Position numbers and translations under genes: made by a program. DNA of 64,000 nucleotides. It comes from Muscardinus avellanarius. Lineage: Eukaryota > Chordata > Mammalia > Rodentia > Gliridae. The stretch spans positions 178,961,134-179,025,133 of the forward strand of contig OY726558.1 in assembly GCA_963383645.1 (NCBI GenBank), in the 5' to 3' direction. Below, piece by piece: positions 21,667 through 35,026 of the stretch; the stretch's first letter is position 1; every line of letters starts with the position of its first letter. The notes below the pieces were generated by a model that worked only from the letters and a program-made list of their open reading frames with translations, was not told the DNA's origin and did not search any database.

Positions 21667-22663
21667 ACTAGTTTTAAATTATGACATTTGAAATAGAGTG
21701 ATTCTAAGTGATGTAATAGATTAGGATAATTCTGTTATAAACTTTTCTAGTATCAGAAGATGCAGAATCAAAATCATTAGCTGGCATATCAAGGAAAATC
21801 TGAAGTTTTAAACCTATCAAATTTCTTATGGTGTTCTAAGAGAAACCCTTGACTTATTTTATATCACACTTAATACCAATGATGCTCCCACTTTACATGG
21901 TTTTGACATTTATGGAAAAGCACAGAGTTTGGATTAATGGAGTAAAGACAGATTTTTTTTTTCTAGTTGTCCTCTCCAGTTCGTTTTTTCTTCTCCCACT
22001 TAAAATTATGTCTGGATTATAGTAAAGTGAAAAAACTCCATCCATTTACATTTTAATCATTAGCAGAACATGCAGAAGGATTAAGTGATTTATCCTATTT
22101 TATCTCCTAATTCACTGTTTCTTCAAAGATCTCTAAGGTTCTGGTACAGCGTGCCATAATCTGCCTGAAAAAGTATTTTCTTTATTCCTCTTGCTTTAAA
22201 GAAAAAGTGACTGGTGTTTTTTTGTTTTTGTTTTTATGCCTGAAGCAAAGTGCATCACTTCTGATAGTGCCTGGTGCAACTTGCTGAGAGGTCCATAGAC
22301 TGCCATTCTTGTAGCAGCTTCTACTACATTGTGGCTTCCGGGTCTCTCAGCATTTCTTTGTGACTTATTGGTCATTGATATGGAACATTTTTCTCTAACT
22401 TTCCAATCAATTTATATGCCTGTAAATTTCTTAATCTCATGCCTCTTTCTCATTGATTATTTTGACTAGCCATATATAGTTGTCAATTTAATTACCAAGT
22501 ATCAAAATACCCAGAAATAAGAATAAAAATATCTAAACTTGTTCTGACTTCTATTTAAATTGTTGGCTGCTATTATTAGAAAACTTAAAAACATGTTAAT
22601 ATGATATGGTTATATGATTATCTCCCTAATGCAATTTTTATTTTTTTTTATTTTTTTATTTTT

Positions 22664-22845
22664 GGTGGTACTGGGGTTCCTGGAAACCTTTCTACCTCTG
22701 GGCTACACTCCCAGACCTATTTTTTTCATATTTTTATTTGGAAACAGGGTCTCTTAAACCACCACATCTGGATTTGAACTAGTGTGATCCTCCTGTCTCT
22801 GCCTCCCAAGCACTGGGATTACAAGCATGTGTTACCACACCTGTC
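22664..22845 (-). mobile_element. B1-dID SINE, young subfamily, antisense
   Basis: 'ggtggtactggggttcctggaaacc', 'ggtctcttaaaccaccaca' and head 'ttaccacacctgtc'. T-rich tail precedes it. Confidence 0.9.
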
Positions 22846-22987
22846 TCTTCCTAATGCGATTTTAAAATAATTTCACAAATATTAGAATCATTAAATGTTG
22901 CTCATGCACATATTTTTCCCATGTAGTTTTTGAAATATACCTAAAACATTATTTATTATTCCAGTACTAGAAAATTCCTGTATTAAA

Positions 22988-23157
22988 GACTATATTGATG
23001 ATGCACACTTGTAATCCCTGCTCTTGGGAGGCGGAGACAGAAGGATCTCGCAGGTTCAAAGCCAGCCATTCTGGTTTAAGAGACTCTGTTTCCAAATTAA
23101 AAAGGATAAAAATAGGTCTGGAAGTGTAGCCTGGAGGTAGAAGGATTTCCAGGAACC

Positions 23158-23205
<48 letters not shown>

Positions 23206-23214
23206 CTATATTGA
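22988..23214 (+). mobile_element. 5'-truncated young B1-dID SINE with 11-bp TSD and (CA)n tail
   Basis: The target duplication gactatattga is at 22988-22998 and 23204-23214. The body starts at 'tgatgcacacttg', lacking the first dozen bases of the head. It carries 'ctggtttaagagactctg' and 'agaaggatttccaggaacc'. The tail is (CA)n, 23165-23203. Confidence 0.9.
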
Positions 23215-23810
23215 CACATAATTTTACAAAGAAGTAGTTTTGTTTTCCTCTTTCTATTATTGTATGTCATTATCCAAATTATTATGTATCATACAGTTTG
23301 TTATGTGACAAACTTCTAATTGGTTATATTTTATTTCATGTAGTATTACTACTATAGCAATGGTAACTGAATAAAATTATATAATATATTGGGAATCATT
23401 TTTGTTTTTAATTTGACACTGGGTAAAGTTCTTTGATTAGATATTTTATTGAATGATGACTATATGTTTGACAGTGTATTGTGCTTTACAATATTCCATA
23501 TTTAACTAAAATATGTGCTAGAAATTAGTAAATCTTTACAATAATGTTTATTTTATATTTTAAGTTGTAAAAGTTTACAGACTAATTTTTAAAGTTTTCA
23601 GCCTTTGCTACCCAAATTAACCAAATTATTTTTAATAGCTTATAGAAATGAGAACATTATTAACACCACCACCACCACAAGAAATATCTGCACTTATAAG
23701 CTACGCATTTCATGAAACATAAAAAGTCCTCCCTAAAAAAACGTATAAAAATTGCAAATAATTTAGATAACTTCAGCTGTTTTTGTTTTGCTTTGTTTTG
23801 TTTTGTGTAC
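23215..23810. other. AT-rich non-coding, no recognised feature
   Basis: No repeat or exon recognised. Short (CCA)n near 23667. Confidence 0.5.
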
Positions 23811-23818
23811 ATGTGTGT

Positions 23819-23870
23819 GTGGTACTGGGGACAGAATCCAGGGACTTCTATTTCCAGGCTATACCCCCAT
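23819..23870 (-). mobile_element. SINE ID-half fragment, antisense
   Basis: 'gtggtactggggacagaatcc' through 'ccaggctatacccc', then abrupt switch to L1 sequence. Only the 3' half of a SINE remains. Confidence 0.75.
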
Positions 23871-24552
23871 TTTTTTCTAGCTTTCACATATTAGAGAAAA
23901 CATCCAGTTTTTTAAATTTTTTTGTGACTGACTAATCTCACTTAGCATAATATCCTCCAGTTCCATTAATTTCCCTGTAAATTATGTAATTGTGTTTTTC
24001 TTTATGGCTGAGTAAAATTCCATTGTGTATATATTTCACAGTTTTGTAATCCATTCATCATGCTGATGGACATATTGGCTGGTTCCATAGTTTGGCAACG
24101 GTAAATTGTGCAGCTATGAACATAGGAACACATGCATTAGTTTCCATCTTCTAAGGTTTTATTTGATTTCTTTTTTCAATGTTTTATAATTTTCTTTGTA
24201 AAGGTCTTTAAACGCCTTGGTTAAGTTTATTTCTAAATATATTTTTTTGAAAATCCTGTCATGTTTTCTGAATTTTCTTTTCAGTGGATTTATGGCTGGT
24301 GTACAGAAAAGCTTCTGATTTTTTAAGATTGATTTATTATCTAGACACTTTGCTGAATTTGTCAACCAGTTTTATAAGCCTTTTGGTTGATTTTGTTGGG
24401 TCTTCTCAGAATATTATCATGTCGTTTGCAAATAGTAAAAGTTTGAGTTCTTTTTCTATCTGTAATCTTTTGATTTTCTTTTCTTGCCTTATTGCTCTGG
24501 CTTGAGACAAATACTATATTGAAAAGAAGTGGTGATAATGGACATTCTTGTC

Positions 24553-24624
24553 TAGTTCCTGCTTTTCTGTGTAGTACTGGGGTTCCTGGAAACTCTTCTA
24601 CCTCTGGGCTACACTCCCAGACCT

Positions 24625-24687
<63 letters not shown>

Positions 24688-24743
24688 TATATGTATATGT
24701 ATATAATATATGCATAATAAATATAATATAATATAATATTATA

Positions 24744-24791
<48 letters not shown>

Positions 24792-24880
24792 CTTTCGAAA
24801 CAGGGTCTCTTAAGCCAGAGAGGCTGGCTTCAAACCTGTGTGTTTCTCCTGTCTGCACCACCATGCTCAGCTAGTTCCTG
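24553..24880 (-). mobile_element. Young B1-dID SINE nested in L1, with AT microsatellite
   Basis: Target duplication tagttcctg at 24553-24561 and 24872-24880. 'gtagtactggggttcctggaaac' and 'ggtctcttaagccagagagg' identify the subfamily. The A-rich linker between halves has expanded into about 150 bp of (TA)n and variants (24625-24775). The head is shortened. Confidence 0.88.
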
Positions 24881-25694
24881 TTTTTAGGGGGGAATTCTCA
24901 AAGTATTTCTTGACTTAATAGGATGTTGGCTCTGGGCTTATTACAGATTGCCTTTTGTGATACTGAAGTATGTTCCTTCTATTTTTATTCTCTGCAGTAC
25001 TTTTAGCATAAATAAATGTTAGATTTTTATCAAATGCTTTTTCAGCATCTATTGAAATGATCATGTAATTTTTGTCTTTGGTTATGTTTATATGATGAAT
25101 TACATGGATTGAGTTTTGTAAGTTGAACCAGCTTTGCATCCCTGGGGTGAACGCTACCTGCTCAAGTTATACGATTTTTATTAATGTGGTTTTGAATGTG
25201 AATCACTAGTATTTTGTTTAATAGTGTTTAATAGTTTTTCATCCCAGTTCATTAAAAATATAGGCCTGTCATTTTTTTTTCCTTGAACTGTTTTTATTTG
25301 TTTGAATATTAATATGATAATGGTTTCATAGAATGTGTTTGGAAAGTTTCAGTTTTTCTATTTCATAAAATAATTTGAGGTGTATTGGAATTAGCTCTTC
25401 TATAAAGATTTTATAACATTTTGGAAAACTATCTGGTCCTTAGCTTTTTTTTGATGGTAAGCTCTTTATTGCTGTTTCAACCTCTTTGATTGATAATGTT
25501 TAGTTTAAATTTTCTATATCTTCTTGACTCAGTTTAGGCAGATTATATTTATCTAAAACGTGGTTAATTTTCTCCAGATTTTCCATTTTGTTGGATTATG
25601 ATTTTCAAAATAGTTTCTGATAATCCTCTGGATATCTATACTCATCAGTATTGATGTTTCCTTTTTAATCTCTTATCTTTGTAATTTGGCTTAA

Positions 25695-25698
<4 letters not shown>

Positions 25699-25741
<43 letters not shown>
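25699..25741. repeat. (CT)n microsatellite inside L1
   Basis: About 21 CT units inside antisense ORF2 sequence. Confidence 0.95.
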
Positions 25742-25744
<3 letters not shown>

Positions 25745-25846
25745 AAGGTTGGATAGTGGTTTGTCTATTTTGTTTATTTATTTGAAAGACCAGCTTTTGT
25801 TTGTTTTTGTTGATTTTTTTGTATATTTTAAGATTTTTTTTTTTTT

Positions 25847-26023
25847 GTGATACTGGGGTTCCTGGAAACCTTTCTACCTCCAGGCTACACTCCCAGGACC
25901 ATTTTATATTTTTATTTGGAAACACGGTTTCTTAAGCCAGAAAGGCTGGCTTCAAACCAGAGAGATCCTCCTGTCTCCACCTCCCAAGTGCGGCAATTAC
26001 AAGTGTGCGCCACCACGCCTGGC
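25847..26023 (-). mobile_element. Young B1-dID SINE nested in L1
   Basis: 'gtgatactggggttcctggaaacc', 'tttcttaagccagaaagg' and head 'gcgccaccacgcctggc'. Flanks 'atattttaagatttttt' and 'atattttgtatttttttt' look like an imperfect target duplication in L1 sequence. Confidence 0.9.
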
Positions 26024-28757
26024 TAATATTTTGTATTTTTTTATTCTCTACCTCGTTGATTTCTGTTATGATTTTAATAATTTCCTGTTTTCTACTGGCT
26101 TTGGTGTTAAGTTGTTCCTGTTTTTCAAGGGATTTGATATGTTTCATTAGGTTATTTATTGATTTTCTGTTTTTCTTATGGGAACATTCAGTGCTATGAA
26201 TTTTTCTCTTAATGCTGCCTTAAAAGTTTTATTTTGATATGTTGTATCTCTATTTTTGCCTGTTTTTAGAAATGTATTGATTTCACTCCTTACTTCTTCT
26301 ATGACCCATTCTTTCTTCAGCAGTGTGTTGTTCAGTTTCCACATTTTTATGTGGTTCTCTGGTTGATTTCTAGTTTCATTTCATTATGGTCTGTAAAGAC
26401 AGAGGAAATACATCATATTTTTAAAATTTTCTAGTGCTTGATTTGTGGCCCAGGATTCACCTATTTTAGAAAAGCTTCCATGTGCAGCTGAAAAAAAATG
26501 TGAACTCTGCTCTAGTTGTGTAGAATAATGTATATTTGTCCAACAGGTCCATTTGATTAATGGTGTTCTTTAGGTCTGAGGCATCTTTACTGACCATTTG
26601 TCTAGAAGATTGGTCTTATGGTGTGAGAGGGGTGTTGAATTCTTCCAGTATTATTGTATTGGGATTTATGTGTGATTTACTGTCACAAAGAGTTTGGTTT
26701 ATGAAAGTAGCTGCACCTGTGTTTGGGGCATAAATTTTTATTTATTTTCTCTTGCCAGATTGCTCCTTTTACAAGTAAAAGATGACCTGATTTGTTTCTT
26801 TTTGTAAGCTTGGGCTTAAAGTCTAACTTGTTTGGTATCATAGTTGCTACTCCTGTTTGTCTTCAAGCTTCACTGGCATGAACTACCTTCCTCTCTCCTT
26901 TGATCTTAAGTTTTTTACTATCTTTACTTGAAAGGTATGTTTCTTGCAGGCAGCAGAGAGATGGATTCTGATTTTTAATCCATTTTTCTACTTTATGGGT
27001 TTTTATAAATTGGGGATTGAGGCCATTTATGTTCAGTGTGATTATTGAAAAATGATTTTTAATTTCTAACATGTTGAAATTTAACTTCTGTTTAAAACAG
27101 TGTTTGTTCTTCTTTGCTTAGTTGTCTGCTGGATGAAAATTATTGTTTCTCTGGTTCTGGCATGTATTATTTATTTTTCTTTGTGGTTAATCTCTTTGAG
27201 TATTTTCTCTAGTGCTGGTCTTAAAGACACAAATTCCTTCAGCTTCTCTTTGTCATGTAAGATTTTTATTTTCCCATCTACTATGAGAGATAATTTTACT
27301 AGATAGAAAATTTTGGGCTAAAAGTTGTTCATTTTTTTCAGATTTTGGAATATGCTACTTCAGGCCCTTCCATTCCATGCCTTGGTTTGGGAAGTCAGGA
27401 GTGATTCTAATTTGTTTACCTCTGAATGTCTCTTGGTATTTTGTTTTTGTTGCCTTTAAGAATCTCTTCTTGGCTTCTGTGTGACTATTATGTGGCGTGG
27501 GAAACTTTTTCTCTGATCTTGTCTAAACAAGAAATTAATGCAACTTTATAAATAAATGATTATTCAGCATACAGGGCCTCTATCAGTCTTTCTCTGCAGA
27601 TACTGAGTGTCACCGGCACCTTTCCTGCTGTTAGTCTGATTCTCTGAGTCTTTCTCAGGTGTGCAAGTCCCTGGGGATGTTGCATTGGTCATTCTGTGGA
27701 AACCTCAGCTTCACTTATGATTTTGGTGTGCACTGGTCTGGATCTCTGGAGGGTGTGGTGAGCTTGCCTGCCATTGCAACAAGTTGTAGCCAGTGTTTGC
27801 ACATTGAGAACTGATGGCTTACAATTTTGAAGAACTGCAGCTTACTTCAGGTACTGGTATGCTTTCCTAATCATCCATGGAGTCAGGTGAAGTGAGGCAA
27901 GATGGGGCTGCTGCGATGCCCTGGCTCTCTCAGCCATGAGGTGAGCATGTTTCTTTTCTGGTGTTGAGCTTTGCTCCAGAGCGAAGGAGGTCCTGGAGGT
28001 CGTGGTAGGCTTACCTGCCACTGATGGAAGTTCTAGCCGGTGTTTGCACAGAAAGAACCGATGGTTTACAACCCTATTGATCTGTAGCTGCTCACTTCAG
28101 GTCCTTGTTTTCCTTTTTGTCTCTGGAATTCAGTGCTTTTAGACAAAATGGTGCCTCTGTGGTACCTACCACCAAGAAGGTGAACAGGTTTCATTTCTGC
28201 TTTCTGGTCAGTTTTCTAACCTTTTTTCCTTGTCTCTTGTATTTATCATTTTTATTCCTCTACTGATAGTATTTTCTGGCTTTGTAGAACACTATTTTTG
28301 AGGCAATGGAGATTGGGTGTCAGCAGGACTGGTATGTGCTGCTGCCCTTCATCACCATCTTCCCAGAAATGGAAACCAATTTTAAAAAAGATAGCTCTCA
28401 GCCCAGATGTGCTTCAGTTATGACTTTGTTTCTATCTAAAATAATAATATTGTTTATTTCATCAAGTTATGTGTTGCTACAATCAATTTAACATTTGTCT
28501 TACTATATATTTAATTTATCTTATTGAATCCAAGTTCTTGTGCCACAACTCACTTTTTAGGTGCACTTATTACTATGAATGCATTTATGGTTCATGAGCA
28601 ATTAGATTATTTGCTATTTATGCTTAATTTTCTATGTTTAAACTATTTTTTATTTTTATAACAAAAATATTTTGAAGTAGTACAGCAAACTCATATTTTT
28701 CTTAGGGAGCTATATATTAGTAGATTTATTTTTGTCGTTGTTTTTGCTGAAACTAAA

Positions 28758-29152
28758 AAATCCTGACAAGAACAACTTATGGGAACAAAAGTTTATTTGG
28801 ATCCCAATTTTAGAGGTTCTGCCCATGAATAGCCAGCTCCAATACAAAAGTATTATGGCAGCAGGGCATGTCAAAGGACAACTGCCCAGCCCATGACTGC
28901 CAAAAAGTAGATAGTTGAAGAAAACAAAAACAAATTTAGTTTAAAGCCATGACCTCCCTATGACCTATAGTCTCTAGTCGTAACTATTTGCCTACAATTA
29001 GCACCCAGTAGTCTGAATTATTAATAATTCAAATAGACTAGCCAGTTGAGTAGGTTAGAGTGTATGTGTTCTAATTATTTACTTCTGAATACTGGCACAT
29101 TGACAGTACCTAAGATTTTCTGGGGAATGACCTATTTTCAAACCATAACAGG
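28758..29152 (-). mobile_element. MaLR LTR, antisense
   Basis: The minus strand starts 'tgttatggtttgaaaatagg', the MaLR 5' end, followed by 'gtgccagtattcagaag', and ends with 'cccataagttgttcttgtcagg', the conserved end around the poly(A) region. Solo LTR, moderately decayed. Confidence 0.7.
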
Positions 29153-30656
29153 AATCCATCTCCTTTAATAATAAATCATTTTCCAAATGACTTTAATCAT
29201 TTACTTTATCATATAAGTAAAGTAGTAAGCTATGGTCTTTTGAAAACACCACATTGCAGGCATCACCATTTAATATGAAACAAAACACAAAAATTAATAA
29301 TATTATTTTTATTCTCCTGATGCTAATTTATTGACTTTCTTTTACTTTTATTCTAAAATACTTAATGCAAAAATAGTATAAATTCTGCAGAAGAAGAAAG
29401 AAAACAAGCAAGATAAAAATATTATTTTTATTTCTGTCACTATATATGAACAAAAGTCAAACTTTAACAGGTGAAAAATATTTAAAACCAAGGGGTCAAG
29501 TTAGGTTTTATATGAAATGTATTTACTCTTACTTTTATAAATCAACAGGAATGAATATATTATTATATTTATTAGTGATAACAAAATTTCATGCTTTTTA
29601 TGTAATTCAAAAAACACTTTTATTCTAAATACTTGTCAGAGTCTATTAAAAATCACTACTTTTAACTTTACCTTTCAATTGGATATGAACAAATATCTTT
29701 TGAATATTTAGCAGTTTCTGCATTTCAAAAGCTTCTCATTATTTCATATTTAGCTAAAGCTGTTCAGGTAATGAATGTGTGTATTTAGATCTAGACACCC
29801 ACCAACAAAATGTTGCAGTAACATCCTTTAATTCTTACTGCACTAAATTAATTTTAAAGAGAGTTTTGAAATTCCTTTTATAGAGTCTTAAACATCTAAC
29901 TGGCCACAATAATTTATATCCAGGTGTCTTCAATAGATTCCATTTGCATTATTTATACTTATGTATGTTCAGATGCAAATAATCTGTTATATAATTATCT
30001 GTGCAGTAGAAAATGGCAATATCAAGTTTCATTAGTATAATTAGAATCAATTAAATGGCAGATGTTACTGCATTCATTATTTAGCTTATTTATTTTCTGC
30101 AATATTTCTATGGTAGAGAATTAAACTTATTCTTCACATTTGATAGCACATCATCAACTTTGGCCCTTAAAAGTCTAATTTTGTGGTCTTTTTTTTTTGA
30201 AGTATGTATTATTAGTCCAGAGGATACAGAAGTGAACAAAACTACAATATTTTCCTATGTGATTCTGGGTCCTGATACAGAAGAATCATTTAAATACAGT
30301 AAAAGTGGACTCTGATTAAGTAAAATACATGGAAAAAGAATTTAAAAAGTCATAAAATATGGAGAGTGAGCATTAAATGATAATCATATCCTTAATGGGC
30401 TATGTATATTTGTTTTATGAATTTGTATCTACTATTTAATAACAAATAACACCCTAAAATATATTGTATTTTGTGATGTCAAGTGATAATATCAAAAGCC
30501 TAATACAAGGAAGATATAAAAATTATATATTTAGATCATGTATACAAATATCAGTTTTTAAGATGTACAGAATCTGGTACTTTAATGGACTTCTTTTATT
30601 CATTCTGCTTCTTAGTATAAGTATTTCTTTGACATAAAAGTATTATTATTATTATT
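29153..30656. other. AT-rich non-coding, no recognised feature
   Basis: 1.5 kb without a recognised repeat or exon. Open frame 29446-29628 has no distinguishing features. Confidence 0.5.
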
Positions 30657-30786
30657 TGGTGGTACTGGGTGTGGAACCCAGAGGCTTTCTACCTCCAGGC
30701 TATACTCCCAGACCTATTTTATATTTTTAATTTGGAAACAGGGTCTCACTAAGTTGCTGAGAGCCTCACTAAGTAGCTGAGGCTGG
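30657..30786 (-). mobile_element. Truncated B1-dID SINE, intermediate subfamily
   Basis: ID half and the linker-side part of the B1 half ('ggtggtactgggtgtggaaccc' to 'aagtagctgaggctgg') are present. The head half is missing, so the copy is 5'-truncated or deleted. Confidence 0.88.
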
Positions 30787-31498
30787 GGAACCAATGAAAT
30801 TGTGGTGACAGAAGACTGTCCACCTAGAGCATACCTGGAATTTTAGACAACATGTTCTTCATTGAAGGGCAATGCCTCACTGTTCAGGATAAATCTCTCT
30901 TGGGCCAGCAACCTAAATTTCTGATAGATCTCTCTTCTGAATAAAATGTAAAAAACAAATGAATGGTTAAATTGCAAAGCCATATACTTCATTTTATTTG
31001 AGATCCATCCCAGAAACTCATCATCTTTTCATCAGCCAATAACAATGACTTATTAAAAAATGTAACCCAAACCTACATCTTTGTGGAATTTTAGCCCGAA
31101 GGATCATTTAATTCTAAGGAAGCAATCAGCATAATTTTGCCTCTGATGTCAAAACTGAGCAAGCAAACACACAGAAGTGCCTAAAACTAACATTGTTATG
31201 TAAAATATCCTCTCCCTTATTATCATGTAATTACAGTCTCATTTCTACCTAGTGATAAGGATCAATTCCAAAGCATAGATAGTGGTTTCTCTAGTTGCCT
31301 GTCATCCTGGCCCAATGAATAAAAAGTCTGGAAATCACTTCTCACAGTTTACGACCACTCTTCTTACGTCCTCTAGAAGTTTTGCTTCTTCTAAGTTAAC
31401 TGATTTGCAAAGCCCAGTGCTATGGATACTACTCTTCATTCCAACTTCTTGTTTTTGGACATCATGTTACTACTATAAAAATGGTACTATTTAAATGT
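30787..31498. other. Unassigned, relatively complex sequence
   Basis: Less AT-rich than its surroundings, with no recognised repeat. Could be an old LTR or DNA transposon. Open frame 31282-31494 shows no domain. Confidence 0.35.
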
Positions 31499-31511
31499 GT
31501 GTATGTATGTA

Positions 31512-31552
<41 letters not shown>

Positions 31553-31587
31553 TATGTGTGTGTGTGTGTGTGGTGTGTGTGTGTACA
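31499..31587. repeat. Interrupted (TG)n microsatellite
   Basis: TG units interrupted by 'tatgta' and two 'tggtgtg' variants. Confidence 0.95.
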
Positions 31588-31710
31588 TCTATAAATATAC
31601 ATGTTTAATATTGTATAGTCTGTTCTGGAGGATGATGATCTATCTTTTTTAAGTACTGCCTATAAGGTACTGTATACTCTACAAATTGTATATCAGGTCA
31701 ATAAATTGTT

Positions 31711-31870
31711 GCCGGGCATGGTGGTGCACACTTGTAAGCCAGCCTTGTTGGCTTAAGAGAGCCTGTTTACAGATAAAAATATAAAAAGATAGGTGGCTGG
31801 GAGTATAGCCCGGAGGTAGAAGGGTTTCCAGGAACTCCAGTACCAATAAATAAATAAATAAATAAATAAT
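31711..31870 (+). mobile_element. Young B1-dID SINE with internal deletion
   Basis: Head 'gccgggcatggtggtgcaca' jumps from 'cttgtaa' straight to 'gccagccttgttggc', losing about 55 bp of the left half. Right half and (AAAT)n tail present. It gives the small open frames near 31679-32045. Confidence 0.9.
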
Positions 31871-32324
31871 AAAAATAAATGATATGTGGTGTATTGCATC
31901 CCAAGGTCCTGAAGCCACTCCCACATGTGTTTGTTGTAAAGTTAGATGACTGAAAAAATATGATAATGTTTTTTCTCAAAAAGGTTTTAGATAGTTGTCC
32001 TAAGACCCTGATGAAAGGAAGAAAAAAAAACACATTTCTGCACATTGTGTCCTTACCTCACAATGAGTCATTGTATCATTTTTCAGGGTGTAAGGTAATC
32101 AAGTATGGCTTCTGTGAGGAATGATGTAATTTTAGGAATCCAGTATTTGTCCCATTGGTAGTTCTAGCATTTAGCAGTGGCTGTAGCAAGATTATACTTG
32201 GGAATTTCATTTCTGCTATTTTGACCACTTTACTCCTGTGTTCATGACACCAGTACTAAATAATTTGCATATTGTATTCTTAGATACTATATAATAGATG
32301 TTAATACTTGACTCATTTGCATGT

Positions 32325-32542
32325 GTGATACTGATAACTGAACCCAGGGGCATTCTACCTCCAAGTTACATCCCCAGAACTTTTACTATTTTTGTTTGTT
32401 TGTTTGTTTGTTTGTTTGTTTGGAAATGGGGTCTCTGTAGGTTGCTGAGAGTCTCACTAAATTTCTGAGGCTGGTTTTAAACCTGTGATCCTTCTAACTC
32501 AACATCCTAAAACTGAAATTACAGACATATGCCACCACACTA
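32325..32542 (-). mobile_element. Older B1-dID SINE, antisense, with (GTTT)n in the linker
   Basis: 'tgatactgataactgaaccc', 'ggggcattctacctcc', linker (TTTG)n 32392-32421, 'ttgctgagagtctcactaaa' and head 'tatgccaccacac'. Confidence 0.88.
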
Positions 32543-34139
32543 TGATCATATTTGATATTTTTCCATCCATTTCTGTGGATAAATCCACATGTTCCTGGCA
32601 TAAAACTTCTCGTCCTAGAACCCTCCATATTTTTTTTTCTTCTGAAACACTGACTCATCTGAGACATCTACCACTGCTCGTTTGTTACCTTATTTTCAAA
32701 TAATGAGATATTTTTCTTTTCTCAAATCATAGGTAGTTAATTTCACAGATAAAATCATTATCCATTGGAAAGATTTTGCTTCATCGCTCTCTTCCAAGCC
32801 CACTTTGAATGAAGTGCATATTTTTATTTTCTCTTTTCTGAGCTGTTTCTAAACCACACTTATTCAGCCATAAGTATGTTGTTAGGGGGCAGCACTGGAA
32901 TCATAGTGGTAGGTGATGATTTAAAATTCTGTGATTACTGCTCATGCAATCTTCTTATATCTTTTATTGTATTCTACATATATCTCTTCCATCTTTCAAA
33001 ACAATTTCTATCAAATGGCACCATGTCTCTTAAAATACCCAATTTATGAATGGCAATTGCAATGAGACACTCTATCTCATGAGCAGATGATTTTCAACCA
33101 TATTAAGTAGCTTACCATAAGTGGATTTTCTTTCTTTTGTTTTGCTTTTAGCAAAAGATATATAATCCTCTTCTGCAAATTCCATGGCTTTGCTATAGAA
33201 CACCAGGGTTTTATATTTTAACTCTCCAATTGAATCTTTGTGCAAAGTTCCCCTATTATTTTTTTCAGCTCTAGAAGTGACAGAACATGAAAATAAAATA
33301 TTACAACTTGACCCAATAATTTGTTTAATTTAAAGAAGTATGCTAAGATTTTCAAGGATATATATTATGTTTCCAACATAACTTGTGAGTTAAATATTGG
33401 TATTTCAGAAACACTATTCTACATCATTTTATATTAATAATGACATTAAATTCTGCTAAAATTCACGTACATTATATTGTTTATATATGATATCTTAACC
33501 ATGGTATAAAAACAATTTTATAGGTGTGCAGTAGATACTAGGACAGCAATTAACATGCAAGTTACTAAGGAAGGTCTAATGTCAAGAAACAGTTATGCTT
33601 ACTGATTAAGTTACAAGTTAAAAAACAACCACAAAATGGATCATCAGATGTGAAGCATACTCTGTGGACTTCAATTAAGTCTGTGTTTATTACCTCTGAG
33701 CCCTGATTTAGCACAAGATTTTTTAGGTAGATTTGGATTTTCTTTTAATTGTTCAAGTCAATATAGACTTGGGATATCTGTTCAGTTGTCCTTATAGTAC
33801 TTAAGCCTATTTCCCTAGTGCAATGGTCCATGAAAAATACCTAAAGGGCCTTTTGAAGAACAACTGGGTAAATCAATAAGTTTTACATTTGTTTCAAGGT
33901 TATTTCTCCTGGGGACTTGCTTTTTTCTTTGCCAGCATTTTGTAAAACCCAAAACTTTCTCAGGTCCACAATGTTGATAATGCATTATGACATTTAACTA
34001 ATAATTTGACTACATTTTGACAATTGATCATCCATTATTGATTTATTTTGATAATAAGGATTATGTAGTCTCCTTTTTTACTTTATATATAATGAATCTG
34101 AAGATATCATGTTCTTTTAGACATATTAATTTATTATTG
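32543..34139. other. Non-coding, no recognised feature
   Basis: 1.6 kb with no assignable repeat. Open frame 32485-32703 begins in the preceding SINE and has no domain. Confidence 0.45.
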
Positions 34140-34978
34140 TTTTGATTATTTCTTCTATTTTTCATTTCTTTGTTTCTCTTCTCTTGTCTTACTGTTAGTC
34201 ATTTGAATAGTACTTAAGATGTCTTCCTGATTTATTTATGCTATTATTTAAGTGATTGTTTTGTATATTCTGGTTAGTGTTTGCCCTATGTATTGCAATA
34301 TAAATAAGTATCACAGTTTATTGATGTGTTTTTTAATTATATTAAATATAAAAATTGTACTTGCAGAATTCCTTTACTATTCTTAACTACCACATAATTA
34401 TTTAGAAAATTTTCTTCATATTTTCTTCATGCACACTGTGCATATACATCATCAAATATTATACTGATTTTTACTTTGATTATCTAATTTTTATTTAATA
34501 AACTCCTAAAAATAGCATATTTACTTTTTTATGATTCCAATTATCATCTTTTCTTTCTGAATATCCAGGCCTTCTTTTATTATTTTCTTTATATTTTTAG
34601 AACTTTATAGGAACATTTATTTTATTTTATTTTTTTCATCTAAAAGATATTTATTTTGTCTTTATTCCCCAAAGAGAGTTTTGACATATGTGGATCTTCT
34701 TTAGTGTTTCTTTCCTTTTATCAGTTAAAGCATAATATTATATTCTTTTTGAATGTTATTTCATATGAAAAATCCACTATATTTTAATGTTTTGTAGAAA
34801 TAATGTCCCATTTCTTCTTGATTACTTACATAATTATTTATTTTTATTAGTTCTCAAGATTATTTATAAAGTGTCTTAGCGTGAGTTTTTAAAATTTTTA
34901 TATCATTTGAGATTATGATTCTTTATAGAATAATATCTTCCACCAAATTTGGAAAGTTTTTAATTATTATTTTTAGAA

Positions 34979-34979
<1 letters not shown>

Positions 34980-35026
<47 letters not shown>

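Larger units (their letters stand above)
23876..28372 (-). mobile_element. L1 element, antisense, internally deleted, with nested SINEs
   Basis: Minus-strand order: 5'UTR start at about 28372 ('gggaagatggtgatgaag'), 5'UTR to 27540, a jump to the ORF1 C-terminal region (27530-27110: a 'KGKPIR'-like stretch, 'DKEKLKEF', 'PALEKILKEI'), then the ORF2 endonuclease start (27072-26863: 'ITLNINGLN', 'WIKNQNPSLCCLQETYL'), reverse transcriptase (25139-24915: '[12 protein letters not shown]') and the 'LYKENYKTLKKEIK' region near 24165, then a second jump at about 24135 to the 3'UTR. Frameshifts and stops are frequent, so no protein can be made. Nested: SINEs at 24562-24871 and 25847-26023 and a (CT)n tract at 25699-25741. 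Confidence 0.85.

Noticed and set aside
26863..27072. 69-codon minus-strand open frame as a small gene
   Set aside because: It is the start of the L1 ORF2 endonuclease domain ('ITLNINGLN', 'CCLQETYL') in a decayed element.
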